From Erythrobacter insulae (lineage in GTDB: Bacteria; Pseudomonadota; Alphaproteobacteria; Sphingomonadales; Sphingomonadaceae): DNA of 64,000 bases. This document shows, piece by piece, positions 53,548 through 62,173 of the stretch (position 1 is its first letter; each line of letters starts with the position of its first letter). The position numbers were made by a program, and so were the translations under genes. The notes under the pieces are model-generated. The model saw only the letters and a list, made by a program, of their open reading frames with translations, searched no databases and was not told where the DNA came from. The stretch is from positions 2,112,501 through 2,176,500 of the forward strand of contig NZ_VHJK01000001.1 of the NCBI RefSeq assembly GCF_007004095.1. Reading direction: 5' to 3'.

Positions 53548-54153
53548 TTACGAGTTTGCCGTCAGGTCAAGCTCGGGCGCTTCCTCTGCGCCTTCTGTAA
53601 CAGACGAATACGGGACCAGCGGCTCTGCGCCGTGGATGATGTTTGCGCCGATTGTGTCGGGGAAGGTGCGGATTGTGGTGTTATATTTGCGCACGGCTTC
53701 GTTGTAGTCACGGATCGCGACAGAAATGCGGTTCTCCGTGCCTTCGAGCTGGCTTTGCAGCGCAAGGAAATTCTGGTTCGACTGGATCGTGGGATAAGCT
53801 TCGAAGCTTGCCAGCAAACGGCCAAGGCCTTGGCTCAATTGACCCTGTGCCTGCGCGAGTTCGGCCATTTTCGCCTCGTCGCCCAGATCATCCGCGCTCA
53901 CAGTGACGGAGGTCGCACGTGCGCGCGCTTCGGTAACTTCTGTCAGGATGCCGCGCTCATTTTCCGCGGCGCCTTTGGCTACTTCGGCAAGGTTTGGGAT
54001 CAGATTCGCGCGGCGTTGGAATTGCGCTTCGACATCGGCCCATTTCGCTTTGGCTTCTTCTTCGGCGGCTGGCACCGAGTTGATGCCGCATGCTGCGAGC
54101 GAAAGCGATGCGGCTGCCACCAAAGCAGCGCGGGTCATAGTCTTCAAATTCAT
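53548..54153 (-). CDS. lemA: LemA-family lipoprotein
   Basis: This 201-residue protein has a lipoprotein signal (ALVAAASLSLAAC) and the helical LemA domain: KWADVEAQFQRRANLIPNLAEVAKG, NFLALQSQLEGTENRISVAIRDYNEAVRKYN and TIRTFPDTIGA. LemA proteins are envelope proteins of unknown function, often with TPM-domain partners, as here. ATG 54153 follows GGAGGGA; the frame continues upstream but the signal peptide begins here. It is the first gene of the five-gene minus-strand run. Confidence 0.9.
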   Translation of the reverse strand: MNLKTMTRAALVAAASLSLAACGINSVPAAEEEAKAKWADVEAQFQRRANLIPNLAEVAKGAAENERGILTEVTEARARATSVTVSADDLGDEAKMAELAQAQGQLSQGLGRLLASFEAYPTIQSNQNFLALQSQLEGTENRISVAIRDYNEAVRKYNTTIRTFPDTIGANIIHGAEPLVPYSSVTEGAEEAPELDLTANS

Positions 54154-54329
54154 TGATATCCCTCCAAAAAGCGCGGCCACGTTCAATCAAAAACCGCGCT
54201 AAGTCCTGTATTGTACATATAGCACACCCTAGCGACCTTTCAAGAAGTGTAAACTTGTATCCTGACGTCTTGGCAGGCGGGAAAAGACCTGCAAAAGAGG
54301 GGCTTGGAACCGTAATCTAGGGGATCGTA

Positions 54330-54758
54330 ATGCTTACCGAATTCAAGGAATTTATCGCCAAGGGCAATGTAATGGAACTCGCCGTGGCGGTAATTATCGC
54401 TGGCGCTTTTGCCGTGATCGTTTCGTCATTGACGGCCGATCTTATCATGCCGCTGGTCGGCGCGATTTTCGGCGATGTTGATTTCAGCAACAAATACATC
54501 GTTCTATCGGGTGAAGTTGAAGCAGGCATGTCGCTTGACGCGGCGCGTGAAGCGGGCGCGAATGTGCTGGCATGGGGTGCGTTCGTGACGACGGTTATCA
54601 ACTTCGTCATCCTTGCCTTCATCATCTTCATGCTGGTGCGTTATGCCAACAAGGCGCAGGCAAGCTTTGAAAAGCCAGCCGAAGAAGCGCCTGCGGAGCC
54701 TGAAGGCCCGAGCGAAATCGAGTTGCTCACAGAAATTCGTGACGCGCTTAAGAAGTAA
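54330..54758 (+). CDS. mscL: Large-conductance mechanosensitive channel
   Basis: This 142-residue inner-membrane channel opens under membrane tension to release solutes in hypo-osmotic shock. It shows the N-terminal amphipathic helix FKEFIAKGNVMELAVAVIIAGAFAVIVSSL (first transmembrane pore helix), LIMPLVGAIFGDVDFSN, and the second helix FVTTVINFVILAFIIFMLVRY, then a cytoplasmic helix SEIELLTEIRDALKK. It is a single-gene unit with its own terminator. Confidence 0.96.
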   Translation: MLTEFKEFIAKGNVMELAVAVIIAGAFAVIVSSLTADLIMPLVGAIFGDVDFSNKYIVLSGEVEAGMSLDAAREAGANVLAWGAFVTTVINFVILAFIIFMLVRYANKAQASFEKPAEEAPAEPEGPSEIELLTEIRDALKK

Positions 54759-54772
54759 ACTGGCGCTATCGT

Positions 54773-54811
54773 AAAAAACGCCCGTGCCCGAAAGGGTGCG
54801 GGCGTTTTTTT
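54773..54811 (+). terminator. Intrinsic terminator of mscL
   Basis: CGCCCGTGCCC (54779-54789) pairs with GGGTGCGGGCG (54794-54804) through two G-U pairs and a GAAA loop, with A and T runs on either side. It ends 15 bp after the mscL stop. Confidence 0.92.
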
Positions 54812-54959
54812 GTCCGCATGCCATCCGGATTGCGATGCCCTCTGCATCTTTGCGTCCCGACGGGCCGCGCAAACACAAACTTCGCCTGATTGGCGCGGCG
54901 AAACGGCCGGAGAATCACACCCAGTCACTTCCAATTCATGCCACAAGTCCTATGTAAGA

Positions 54960-55297
54960 GGTGTCGGGCAACCGACTATGGCGATAAATTGCTGCGTGCA
55001 ATAGGTACAACGGACCCGGGGGCAGTACCCGGCGTCTCCACCATAACCCTCTGTTAAAAGAGGATTTTGACGGGGACGAACTAGGATCGACGTGGACTGA
55101 AAAGCGTAGTTTTTGCCCGGGCTGAAAACCCCGTAAAACTGTTCACAACTCATAAGTGCAAACGATAACGAAGCACTCGCAATCGCTGCGTAATCTGACG
55201 GCCTAACGGCCTGATCTTACAAAGCTAAAGCGCGGTTGGACCGACCGGGCAACAGAACGGATTCCGGGGCTCCGGGGGTAGCTAGCAACAGAAACCC
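54960..55297 (+). ncRNA. ssrA: Two-piece (circularly permuted) tmRNA
   Basis: The acceptor piece comes first. It ends ...CCCGGGGGCAGTACCCGGCGTCTCCACCA at 55043 (shown in parts: T-arm, then CGTCTCC and ACCA). After a short loop, the coding piece starts GGGGACG at 55072. GGGGACG pairs with CGTCTCC, with the G-U pair at the third position that identifies alanine acceptors. The resume codon GCA is at 55158, and the tag frame to TAA at 55193 reads ANDNEALAIAA. The later part contains further stem pairs. Exact 5' and 3' ends are approximate. This split form is the known alphaproteobacterial arrangement. Confidence 0.9.
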
Positions 55298-55301
55298 TCA
55301 C

Positions 55302-55352
55302 CATTTCTCACTGGCATTTCTCACGGGCATTTCTCACGGGCATTTCTCAGGG
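55302..55352. repeat. Four tandem 13-bp repeats downstream of tmRNA
   Basis: CATTTCTCACGGG-like units repeat four times (first CATTTCTCACTGG, last CATTTCTCAGGG). They lie just after the tmRNA coding piece and could belong to the precursor's 3' trailer. No open frame covers them. From here to the BLUF gene (55353-55521) I see nothing apart from the BLUF ribosome binding site. Confidence 0.8.
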
Positions 55353-55521
55353 AAAAATGCAGACCTGACGCTTTGAGCGGCGGTCCCCTGCGGCGGTTCC
55401 CTGCCGATCATTTCAATCCTCACTGCCCTGCGATGAAATACGCGGCCGCCGCCTTCAACACGCTATGCGGTGGCTTAAACATCGCCTAGACCGGTGTCCG
55501 GGCCACATAAGGAGACGCGGT

Positions 55522-55920
55522 TTGGCAAAACGATTGATCTACCGCTCGCAGCCTTTCGGCTTCGACAATGCAATGCTTTCGGGCATATTGTTACAGGCGC
55601 GGCGCAATAATCAGCGCGGTGACATCACGGGCGCTTTGATTTGCCGCCATGATGTCTACCTGCAATTGATCGAAGGGCCCGATGACGCAATCGATGGGGT
55701 GTTCGGCCGCATTCTGGCCGATGATCGCCACACCAATGTTAAATTGCTGTTGGAAGAGCCGTGTGAGGATCGCATGTTCCCGGAATGGGCAATGCTCGAT
55801 GATCAGGCACCGTCGCTATTCTGGTCGATTGAAGCGGTAGAGCAGGGCGATTTGGATGCAGCAGACCGCAGCGAACTGCTCGCCCCGTTTGCACGATTGA
55901 GCAATTCAAACGCCGGATAA
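55522..55920 (+). CDS. Short BLUF blue-light sensor protein
   Basis: This 132-residue protein is a BLUF (FAD blue-light receptor) domain without output domain. It has the conserved Tyr in LIYRS (Y7), Asn in NNQRGDITG (N30), Gln in YLQLIEG (Q48), and HTNVKLLLEEPCEDRMFPEWAML with the later Trp and Met. The start is set at TTG 55522 because AAGGAG (55509-55514) lies seven bases before it; the ATG at 55465 would add 19 residues outside the fold. It probably signals by protein contact. Partner unknown. Confidence 0.86.
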   Translation: MAKRLIYRSQPFGFDNAMLSGILLQARRNNQRGDITGALICRHDVYLQLIEGPDDAIDGVFGRILADDRHTNVKLLLEEPCEDRMFPEWAMLDDQAPSLFWSIEAVEQGDLDAADRSELLAPFARLSNSNAG

Positions 55921-55940
55921 GCGATGTTTCTACTGCGAAA

Positions 55941-56198
55941 TCAAACGGTCTTTGGTCCGGTTGCGCCTTCGCGCAGTTCCGCCAATTCCTTTTCGGCTTT
56001 CAATCCATCAAGGATTTTCGCGCCCGCAAGGAAAACCGCGCCGCTGGTTGCCGCAAACAGAGCCCAGCCCCATCCGCCGGGATATTGCTCAAGATAATCG
56101 ACCCCGCGCGACATTGCGCCCAGTGCCAGCGCATAGATAATCACGAAGGCTTCGAACCTGTTCTTGATTACAAACAGCCTTCCGATTTTCTTTAACAT
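55941..56198 (-). CDS. Small conserved-looking membrane protein, 85 residues
   Basis: This 85-residue protein starts MLKKIGRLFVIKNRFEAFVIIYALALGAMSRG and has two hydrophobic segments (FVIIYALALGAM and WGWALFAATSGAVFLAGAKI), ending in a charged helix (KAEKELAELREG). I do not recognise a named family. The start is preceded by CAGGAGAGCGC. The 119-bp gap to the astB end contains no clear gene. Confidence 0.65.
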   Translation of the reverse strand: MLKKIGRLFVIKNRFEAFVIIYALALGAMSRGVDYLEQYPGGWGWALFAATSGAVFLAGAKILDGLKAEKELAELREGATGPKTV

Positions 56199-56317
56199 GC
56201 GCTCTCCTGCGTTAACCTTTTAGACTGCAACACCTATGCCAACTACACGTTGGTGCGGGGGGCGCTGGTTAACCTGTAACAGACTGTAAACAGCCCCGAC
56301 AAGAAAGTGCAAACGCG

Positions 56318-57571
56318 TTAACTTAGTTCCGGGATAACCAGCGCATCAAGAAGTGCTTTGCGCGCAGCGATCACGCTGCTGGCTAAAGTTTCATTGCCAA
56401 TGTCGGCGGGATCGATCTGGTCCGGGTAATGCGCGGAAATCGTGGCTTCGAGCAGATCGGCCTTTGCATCATCCAGCATAAAGCGCGGATCCACATTTGC
56501 AGGATCGCACACCACACGCAGGCGCAGACACGCAGGGCCGCCGCCATTGGCCATCGATTGGCGCACATCAACCGGAATAACTTCGCGGATCGGGCCATTC
56601 GACGCCATCATAGCTTCGCAATAGGCCCAGACGCTCTGAGATTCGCGGCATTCCTCCGGCACGATCAAGGCCATGCTGCCATCAGGCTGCGTCACCAATT
56701 GCGCGTTGAACAAATAGGTGCGGATCGCCTCTTCGATCGAAACTGCCTCGGATGGCACTTCGACAACATCGAGCGCGGGAAAAGCGGCGCGGATCGCATC
56801 ATATGCGCCTGCCTGATCGGCGAAGGCTTCTGCGTGGGCAAACAGCACCCGCTCATTGGCGACAGATACGACGTCATTGTGAAACGCCCCCGCTTCGATT
56901 GCGGCTGGATTTTGTTCGATAAACACGCATTTCGTATGGTCGAGCCCGTGACGGCGCGCGACCAGCCGGCTGGATTGTTCGTGTTGGCGAGCGGGGAAAC
57001 GGCCTCCCGGACGGCCATAGACAAACACTTCAACACCGGCGCTGCCATGCCCTTCGCAAAAGCGCATATGGTTTGCCGCACCCTCATCACCGAATGTCAT
57101 CGGTGCGATATCATGAACGGTAAAGTGATCCCGGTTGCCAAAGGCGACCTCCAGCATACGTTTGGTATCGGGCCATTCCTGAGCGCGGTGCAGCATGGTG
57201 ACGAGGTTAGCGGGGGTGAGATGGCACTTGCCGTCTTTCGTATCAGGTGCGGGGCTGACCGTGGCGGCATTCGCGGTCCACATGGACGATGCAGACCACG
57301 GCGCGGCGCGCAATGCGGCTGGTTCGCTCCCGTCATAGGCAAGCGATCGGGCCAGCGCTGTGTTCGGTCGCGGCAGAGGCAGGAGAAAACCTTGAACCCC
57401 AAGCCGCGCCAGATTTCCGCGCATCTTGGCCACCCCCTGAAGTGCGGCGGCCTTGGGATAGGACGGATCACCTTTATGCGATGCGCTGGCAATATTGCCG
57501 AGGCTCAGGCCCGCATAATTGTGGCTAGGGCCGACGATCCCGTCGAAATTAATCTCTTTCAGATCGCTCAT
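56318..57571 (-). CDS. astB: N-succinylarginine dihydrolase
   Basis: This 417-residue amidinotransferase-fold enzyme converts succinylarginine to succinylornithine, two ammonia and CO2, the second step of the arginine succinyltransferase (AST) pathway. It shows NFDGIVGPSHNYAGLS at the N-terminus, LPRPNTALARSLAYDGSEP, MWTANAATVSPAPDT, and MANGGGPACLRLRVV, which contains the nucleophilic cysteine. Its start overlaps astA by ATGA. It is a little shorter than the E. coli enzyme (447). Confidence 0.95.
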   Translation of the reverse strand: MSDLKEINFDGIVGPSHNYAGLSLGNIASASHKGDPSYPKAAALQGVAKMRGNLARLGVQGFLLPLPRPNTALARSLAYDGSEPAALRAAPWSASSMWTANAATVSPAPDTKDGKCHLTPANLVTMLHRAQEWPDTKRMLEVAFGNRDHFTVHDIAPMTFGDEGAANHMRFCEGHGSAGVEVFVYGRPGGRFPARQHEQSSRLVARRHGLDHTKCVFIEQNPAAIEAGAFHNDVVSVANERVLFAHAEAFADQAGAYDAIRAAFPALDVVEVPSEAVSIEEAIRTYLFNAQLVTQPDGSMALIVPEECRESQSVWAYCEAMMASNGPIREVIPVDVRQSMANGGGPACLRLRVVCDPANVDPRFMLDDAKADLLEATISAHYPDQIDPADIGNETLASSVIAARKALLDALVIPELS

Positions 57572-58584
57572 CGCGCCACACTCCACACGGTATCGCCTTC
57601 GCTCACATCAAGCGCGTCTGCGGCGACAGCATCAATTGCAATGGTGCCATCGTCATTGAATTTGCACGCGCCGTAACAGGCGCGAAATGTCTGCAATTGC
57701 CCGGTCGCCAGAATTGCCCGTTCGCCTTCGGAAAGATTAATGTCGGCGACGATGGCCTGCTTGCTGTTCTTCACGCTGGTGACATCATCTGTTCGCGCAA
57801 CCATGCTGGGCCCGGCATCGAAAATGTCGACATAGCCATCGTAATGGAAGCCTTCGTTTTCGAGCATCCGCATGGCGGCGCGGCCTGTCGGGTGCGGCAC
57901 TCCGATCACGCTTTTCGCGTCATCGGACAGCATGGATACGTAGACGGGATGTTTGGGCATCAGATCCGCGATAAACTGGTTTCCGTTGATCGCGTTGAAA
58001 TAATCGGCATCCTGAAAGCTCATCCCGAAAAACCGGCCCGCGACCCCATCCCAAAAAGGCGATCCGCCGCGCTCGTCAATAATACCGCGAAGTTCGGCCA
58101 GAATCCGATCGGCAAAGCGATTGCGGTGCATCGCGACAAACAAATAGCGGCTGCGGGCAAGCAATAGCCCAAGCCCGCCCGCGCGTTCATTGGGATGCAG
58201 GAACAATCCGCCAACCTCACTCGATCCCTCAAGATCGGTCACCAGACTGAGCAGCTCGGCGCGAACTGTCCGGTCGAGCTCTTTGCTATACTGCGTCAGA
58301 GTGTTGAGGCGGTAGGAATAAAATGGCCATTGCTGGCCCACCTTTGTCATCAATTGACAGGTCCCTACGACCTTTTTCGTCTGCAGGTTTTCAAGCACCA
58401 GTACGAATTGTTCGTCGATCAACTCATCTGTGACGTTGGCAAAGGCTTCTGTCGCGCGTTCCAGCTTTGAAGATAGCGCGGCCCGATCAGGTGGCAGGTT
58501 GGTAAACCCGCCTCCGGTAAGCTTGGCCATCTCATAAAGATGTTCAAGATCGGTCAGGCGCGCAGCGCGTAGGCGATAGGTCAA
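57568..58584 (-). CDS. astA: Arginine N-succinyltransferase
   Basis: This 338-residue acyltransferase succinylates arginine, the first step of the AST pathway. Family marks are LYEMAKLTGGGFTNLPPD, GTCQLMTKVGQQWPFYSYRLNTLTQ, SEVGGLFLHPNERAGGLGLLLARSRYLF, DGVAGRFFGMSFQDADY and HPTGRAAMRMLENEGFHYDGYVDIFDAGP. It overlaps both astB (ATGA) and the M20 hydrolase by 4 bp, so the three form one operon. Confidence 0.95.
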   Translation of the reverse strand: MTYRLRAARLTDLEHLYEMAKLTGGGFTNLPPDRAALSSKLERATEAFANVTDELIDEQFVLVLENLQTKKVVGTCQLMTKVGQQWPFYSYRLNTLTQYSKELDRTVRAELLSLVTDLEGSSEVGGLFLHPNERAGGLGLLLARSRYLFVAMHRNRFADRILAELRGIIDERGGSPFWDGVAGRFFGMSFQDADYFNAINGNQFIADLMPKHPVYVSMLSDDAKSVIGVPHPTGRAAMRMLENEGFHYDGYVDIFDAGPSMVARTDDVTSVKNSKQAIVADINLSEGERAILATGQLQTFRACYGACKFNDDGTIAIDAVAADALDVSEGDTVWSVAR

Positions 58585-59786
58585 TGCACGTCTCCGGCAA
58601 GCGCACCATCAGCGATGCGAGAAAGGACAAGAGCGGACAATGCGGCGCGCTCTTTCAGGCTGGGTACTATCAGGAATTCATCCGCGGAATGGATCGATCC
58701 GCCGCGCACGCCCATCGTGTCCACCACCGGAACTCCGCAGGCTGCGATATTATTGCCATCGCACACGCCGCCGGTCGATTTCCATGCAATATGCTGACCC
58801 AGCTCGTCCCCGCATTGCTTGACTAGATCAAACAGGCGCTGGGCATTTTCATCGACAGGTTTGGGCGGACGGGTAACACCGCCATGACGGTGCGTATTCA
58901 CCTCATGATCGGCCTCAACACTGCTCAGCAAATCATTGAGCGCGCTGTCAAAACCTTCCATTGCCTCGGTCGATTTGGGGCGAATGTTGAACCGCAGGAG
59001 GATGTGATCAGGCACAACATTGTTGGGTCCTCCGCCTTCGATCTTGGCGGGATTGATAGTGATATCATCGCGCTCCATCGCCTTGAGACGCAGGATCAAA
59101 TCGGCTGCCGCGACTAAGGCGTTGCGGCCTTCATGTGGGTTGCGACCGGCATGGGCAGATTTGCCTTTGATCGTGATCGAATAATTGCCAGTTCCGCCGC
59201 GCGCATGGGCCAAGGTGCCATCGGGCAATGCAGCAGGTTCATATGTCAGCGCAGCCAGCTTGCCGCGCGCCATTTCCGCGATCAGAGCCGAGCTTGCCAG
59301 AGATCCGGTTTCTTCATCGGAATTGATCAGAATGTCATAGCCAAGCGAAGAAGCCTTGCCGGACGCTTCGAACACTTTGAGAGCGTGCAGGATGATCGCA
59401 ATGCCCCCTTTCATATCCGCCACGCCGGGTCCGTTCAGCACATCGTCTTCAAGCCAGGTCTGGTTCTGGAACGGGTGATCCTTGGGAAAGACCGTGTCCA
59501 TGTGACCTGTAAACAGCAATCGGCGATTGGCGGTTGGGCGCACCCGGACGATCAGATGCTGACCGTTGGCGATCTCGAATTCATTGCCATCCGCAGCGAT
59601 CCCTGTGACCGGGGCAGGGTCGATCAATTCAACCTCGCCCGGCAATGCCGAAAATGCATCGGCCAGCGCGCCTGCCTGTTTTTTCAAGCCTTGCAGATTG
59701 CCGGTTCCGGTATTGATGGCGCACCACGCCTGCACATCATTCAACATCGCAGACGCATCGATTTTCGAAAGAATTTCTGGTTTCAT
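58581..59786 (-). CDS. M20-family metallohydrolase in the ast operon
   Basis: This 401-residue zinc peptidase/deacylase has the M20 metal-ligand motifs FTGHMDTVFPKDHP, GPGVADMKGGIAI, INSDEETGS (catalytic Glu-Glu) and GGSIHSADEFLIV, and a dimerisation domain with GGGPNNVVPDH. It resembles glutamate carboxypeptidase-like and acetylornithine deacetylase-like enzymes, not AstE of the M14 family. Being the first gene of the ast operon, it may cleave a succinylated intermediate. ATG 59786 follows GAGGTGATTGC. Confidence 0.85.
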   Translation of the reverse strand: MKPEILSKIDASAMLNDVQAWCAINTGTGNLQGLKKQAGALADAFSALPGEVELIDPAPVTGIAADGNEFEIANGQHLIVRVRPTANRRLLFTGHMDTVFPKDHPFQNQTWLEDDVLNGPGVADMKGGIAIILHALKVFEASGKASSLGYDILINSDEETGSLASSALIAEMARGKLAALTYEPAALPDGTLAHARGGTGNYSITIKGKSAHAGRNPHEGRNALVAAADLILRLKAMERDDITINPAKIEGGGPNNVVPDHILLRFNIRPKSTEAMEGFDSALNDLLSSVEADHEVNTHRHGGVTRPPKPVDENAQRLFDLVKQCGDELGQHIAWKSTGGVCDGNNIAACGVPVVDTMGVRGGSIHSADEFLIVPSLKERAALSALVLSRIADGALAGDVH

Positions 59787-59943
59787 ATGCAATCACCTCT
59801 AGCGGGCGAACGGGCGCTGTCCAACCCGTCGTATAAGGCAATGCGCATAGCCCGCTTTGCCCCGTTGCAATTCATGCCGCGTTTGGCCATATCTCGGCTG
59901 TCCTCCTCCCCAGGTTCCATTTTATGGCATTTCGAGGACCACA

Positions 59944-62040
59944 ATGACCAGTATGATAAATCGCGCCGGCCTTTCGATTGATGAACGGCTGGCGACATTT
60001 CTTGAAACCCAGGTTTTGACCCCGCTCGGACGGGATGCTGATGCGTTTTGGGACGGGTTTGCCGCGTTGCTGGCCGATTTTGTCCCGCGAAACCGTGCGC
60101 TTTTGGCAAAGCGGATCGAACTGCAATCGCAGATTGATGATTGGCATATTGATCATAGCGGGAAACCGCATGACGCCGCAGCCTATCGGACGTTCCTGGA
60201 AAACATCGGGTATCTGGTGCCGGAGCCCGGCGATTTTCAAATCGGGACGAAAAACGTCGATCCCGAAATTGCGACTATGGCGGGGCCTCAACTGGTTGTG
60301 CCTATTCTGAACGCGCGGTTCCTGCTGAATGCGGCGAATGCTCGCTGGGGCAGTCTGTATGATGCGTTCTACGGCACCGATGCTCTGGATGCGCCCCCGG
60401 CCAAGGCTGGCGGCTATGACAAAGCGCGCGGAGACGCAGTGATCGCTCGCGGCCGCGAATTTCTCGATGCGGCGCTGCCCTTGGTTGATCAAAGCTGGGC
60501 CGACCTCGCCGATAAAGATGACGGCACATTGCAGGATGAAAGCCAGTGGGTCGGGTTTACCGATAAAGGGCTGCTGTTCCAGAACAATGGCTTGCATATC
60601 GAAGTGGTGTTTGATCGAAACACCCCCGTCGGCGCTGATGACAAGGCTGGTATTGCGGACATCATGCTTGAATCCGCGCTGACGACGATTGCCGATTGCG
60701 AGGATTCGGTTGCAGCTGTCGATGCCGAAGACAAATTGCTGGCCTATACCAATTGGCTCGGCATTATTCGGGGCGATCTGGAAGAGAGTTTTGAAAAGGG
60801 CGGAAAAACGCTCACCCGTCAGTTGAATGGCGACAAAGCCTATAAAACCAGCGCAGGCGAAGCATGCAGCCTTTCAGGGCGCAGCCTTATGTTTGTCCGC
60901 AATGTTGGGCATTTGATGACCAATCCGGCAATCCGGCACGCTGATGGCGATGAAATCCCTGAAGGCATAATGGACGCGGTATTCACCAGCGCGATCAGCA
61001 CAATCGACGTTGAGGGGCACGCCAAATACGGCAATTCAAAAGCAGGCAGCATCTACATCGTGAAGCCGAAGATGCACGGCCCAGAAGAATGCGCCTTTAC
61101 CAATGATCTGTTCGATGCGGTCGAAGATTTGCTGGGCTTGCCGCGCCACACGATCAAGGTCGGCGTAATGGACGAGGAACGCCGGACGTCGGCTAACCTC
61201 GGCGCATGTATCCACGCCGTGAAGGACCGGATTGTGTTCATCAACACCGGTTTCCTCGATCGTACGGGCGATGAAATTCACACTTCGATGCAGGCTGGGC
61301 CGATGATGCGCAAAGGCGCAATGAAGGGCTCCGATTGGCTGCTGGCATACGAGGCGCGCAACGTTGCAATCGGTTTGAAACACGGGCTTTCCGGTGTTGC
61401 CCAGATCGGTAAAGGCATGTGGGCTGCGCCCGATCTGATGGGTCAGATGATGACCGACAAAATCGGCCATCTGCGCGCCGGTGCGAATACGGCATGGGTG
61501 CCATCGCCGACAGCCGCGACGCTGCATGCACTGCATTATCATCAGGAAAACGTGTTCGAAATCCAGAAATCATTGCCGCAGCCCGCCGGTCTGGATGCGC
61601 TGCTCAATATCCCGCTCGCAGAGAACACCAATTGGCCCGAAGACGAACTGCGCGAGGAACTCGACAACAATTGCCAGGGCTTGCTTGGCTATGTGGTGCG
61701 CTGGGTCGATGCCGGGGTCGGATGCTCCAAGGTTCCTGACATCAACGATGTCGGCCTCATGGAAGATCGCGCCACCTTGCGCATTTCATCGCAGCATATC
61801 GCGAACTGGCTGCTCCACGGCATCGTCAGCGAGGATCAGGTAATGGATAGCCTGAACCGCATGGCAGCAAAGGTTGATGCGCAAAATGCCGGAGATTCAA
61901 CCTATATTCCTCTGATCGGAAACGAAGACGCACCCGCATTCAGCGCGGCCAAAGACCTGATTTTCAAAGGTGTCGAGCAGCCCAGCGGTTATACCGAGCC
62001 GCTGCTTCACCACTGGCGCAAGGTGAAGAAGGCGGGATAG
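59944..62040 (+). CDS. glcB: Malate synthase G
   Basis: This 698-residue enzyme condenses glyoxylate with acetyl-CoA to malate. Recognisable parts are RAGLSIDERLATFLETQVL, FELVP-like NARFLLNAANARWGSLYDAFYGTDAL, ESALTTIADCEDSVAAVDAEDKLLAYTNWLGIIRGDL, GSIYIVKPKMHGPEECAFTNDLFDAVEDLLGL, MDEERRTSANLGACI and FINTGFLDRTGDEIHTSM with the catalytic Asp and Glu region. Length fits isoform G. It is divergent from the ast operon. No isocitrate lyase gene is in the window. ATG 59944 is preferred to the longer frame. Confidence 0.96.
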   Translation: MTSMINRAGLSIDERLATFLETQVLTPLGRDADAFWDGFAALLADFVPRNRALLAKRIELQSQIDDWHIDHSGKPHDAAAYRTFLENIGYLVPEPGDFQIGTKNVDPEIATMAGPQLVVPILNARFLLNAANARWGSLYDAFYGTDALDAPPAKAGGYDKARGDAVIARGREFLDAALPLVDQSWADLADKDDGTLQDESQWVGFTDKGLLFQNNGLHIEVVFDRNTPVGADDKAGIADIMLESALTTIADCEDSVAAVDAEDKLLAYTNWLGIIRGDLEESFEKGGKTLTRQLNGDKAYKTSAGEACSLSGRSLMFVRNVGHLMTNPAIRHADGDEIPEGIMDAVFTSAISTIDVEGHAKYGNSKAGSIYIVKPKMHGPEECAFTNDLFDAVEDLLGLPRHTIKVGVMDEERRTSANLGACIHAVKDRIVFINTGFLDRTGDEIHTSMQAGPMMRKGAMKGSDWLLAYEARNVAIGLKHGLSGVAQIGKGMWAAPDLMGQMMTDKIGHLRAGANTAWVPSPTAATLHALHYHQENVFEIQKSLPQPAGLDALLNIPLAENTNWPEDELREELDNNCQGLLGYVVRWVDAGVGCSKVPDINDVGLMEDRATLRISSQHIANWLLHGIVSEDQVMDSLNRMAAKVDAQNAGDSTYIPLIGNEDAPAFSAAKDLIFKGVEQPSGYTEPLLHHWRKVKKAG

Positions 62041-62173
62041 GGCACTATTCAAGCTCGCTCAGGTAAAGGATCAAATCCGATCGGCCCCTTTTACCAGGGG
62101 GCCCGTCCTGGTGAGCCTGAACACGGCCGCGTGTCGCCGCCAATCTTTGCCAGACAGAGGGTGATCCAAATCC

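Noticed and set aside
56429..57676. 415-residue open frame on the plus strand opposite astB
   Set aside because: It lies entirely against astB and the end of astA, both certain genes, and its product has no recognisable motif.
62093..62112. Hairpin ACCAGG...CCTGGT as a terminator of malate synthase or rsmA
   Set aside because: There is no T run after the stem on the plus strand, and the T-rich side lies before it; on the minus strand the stem is followed by A, not T.
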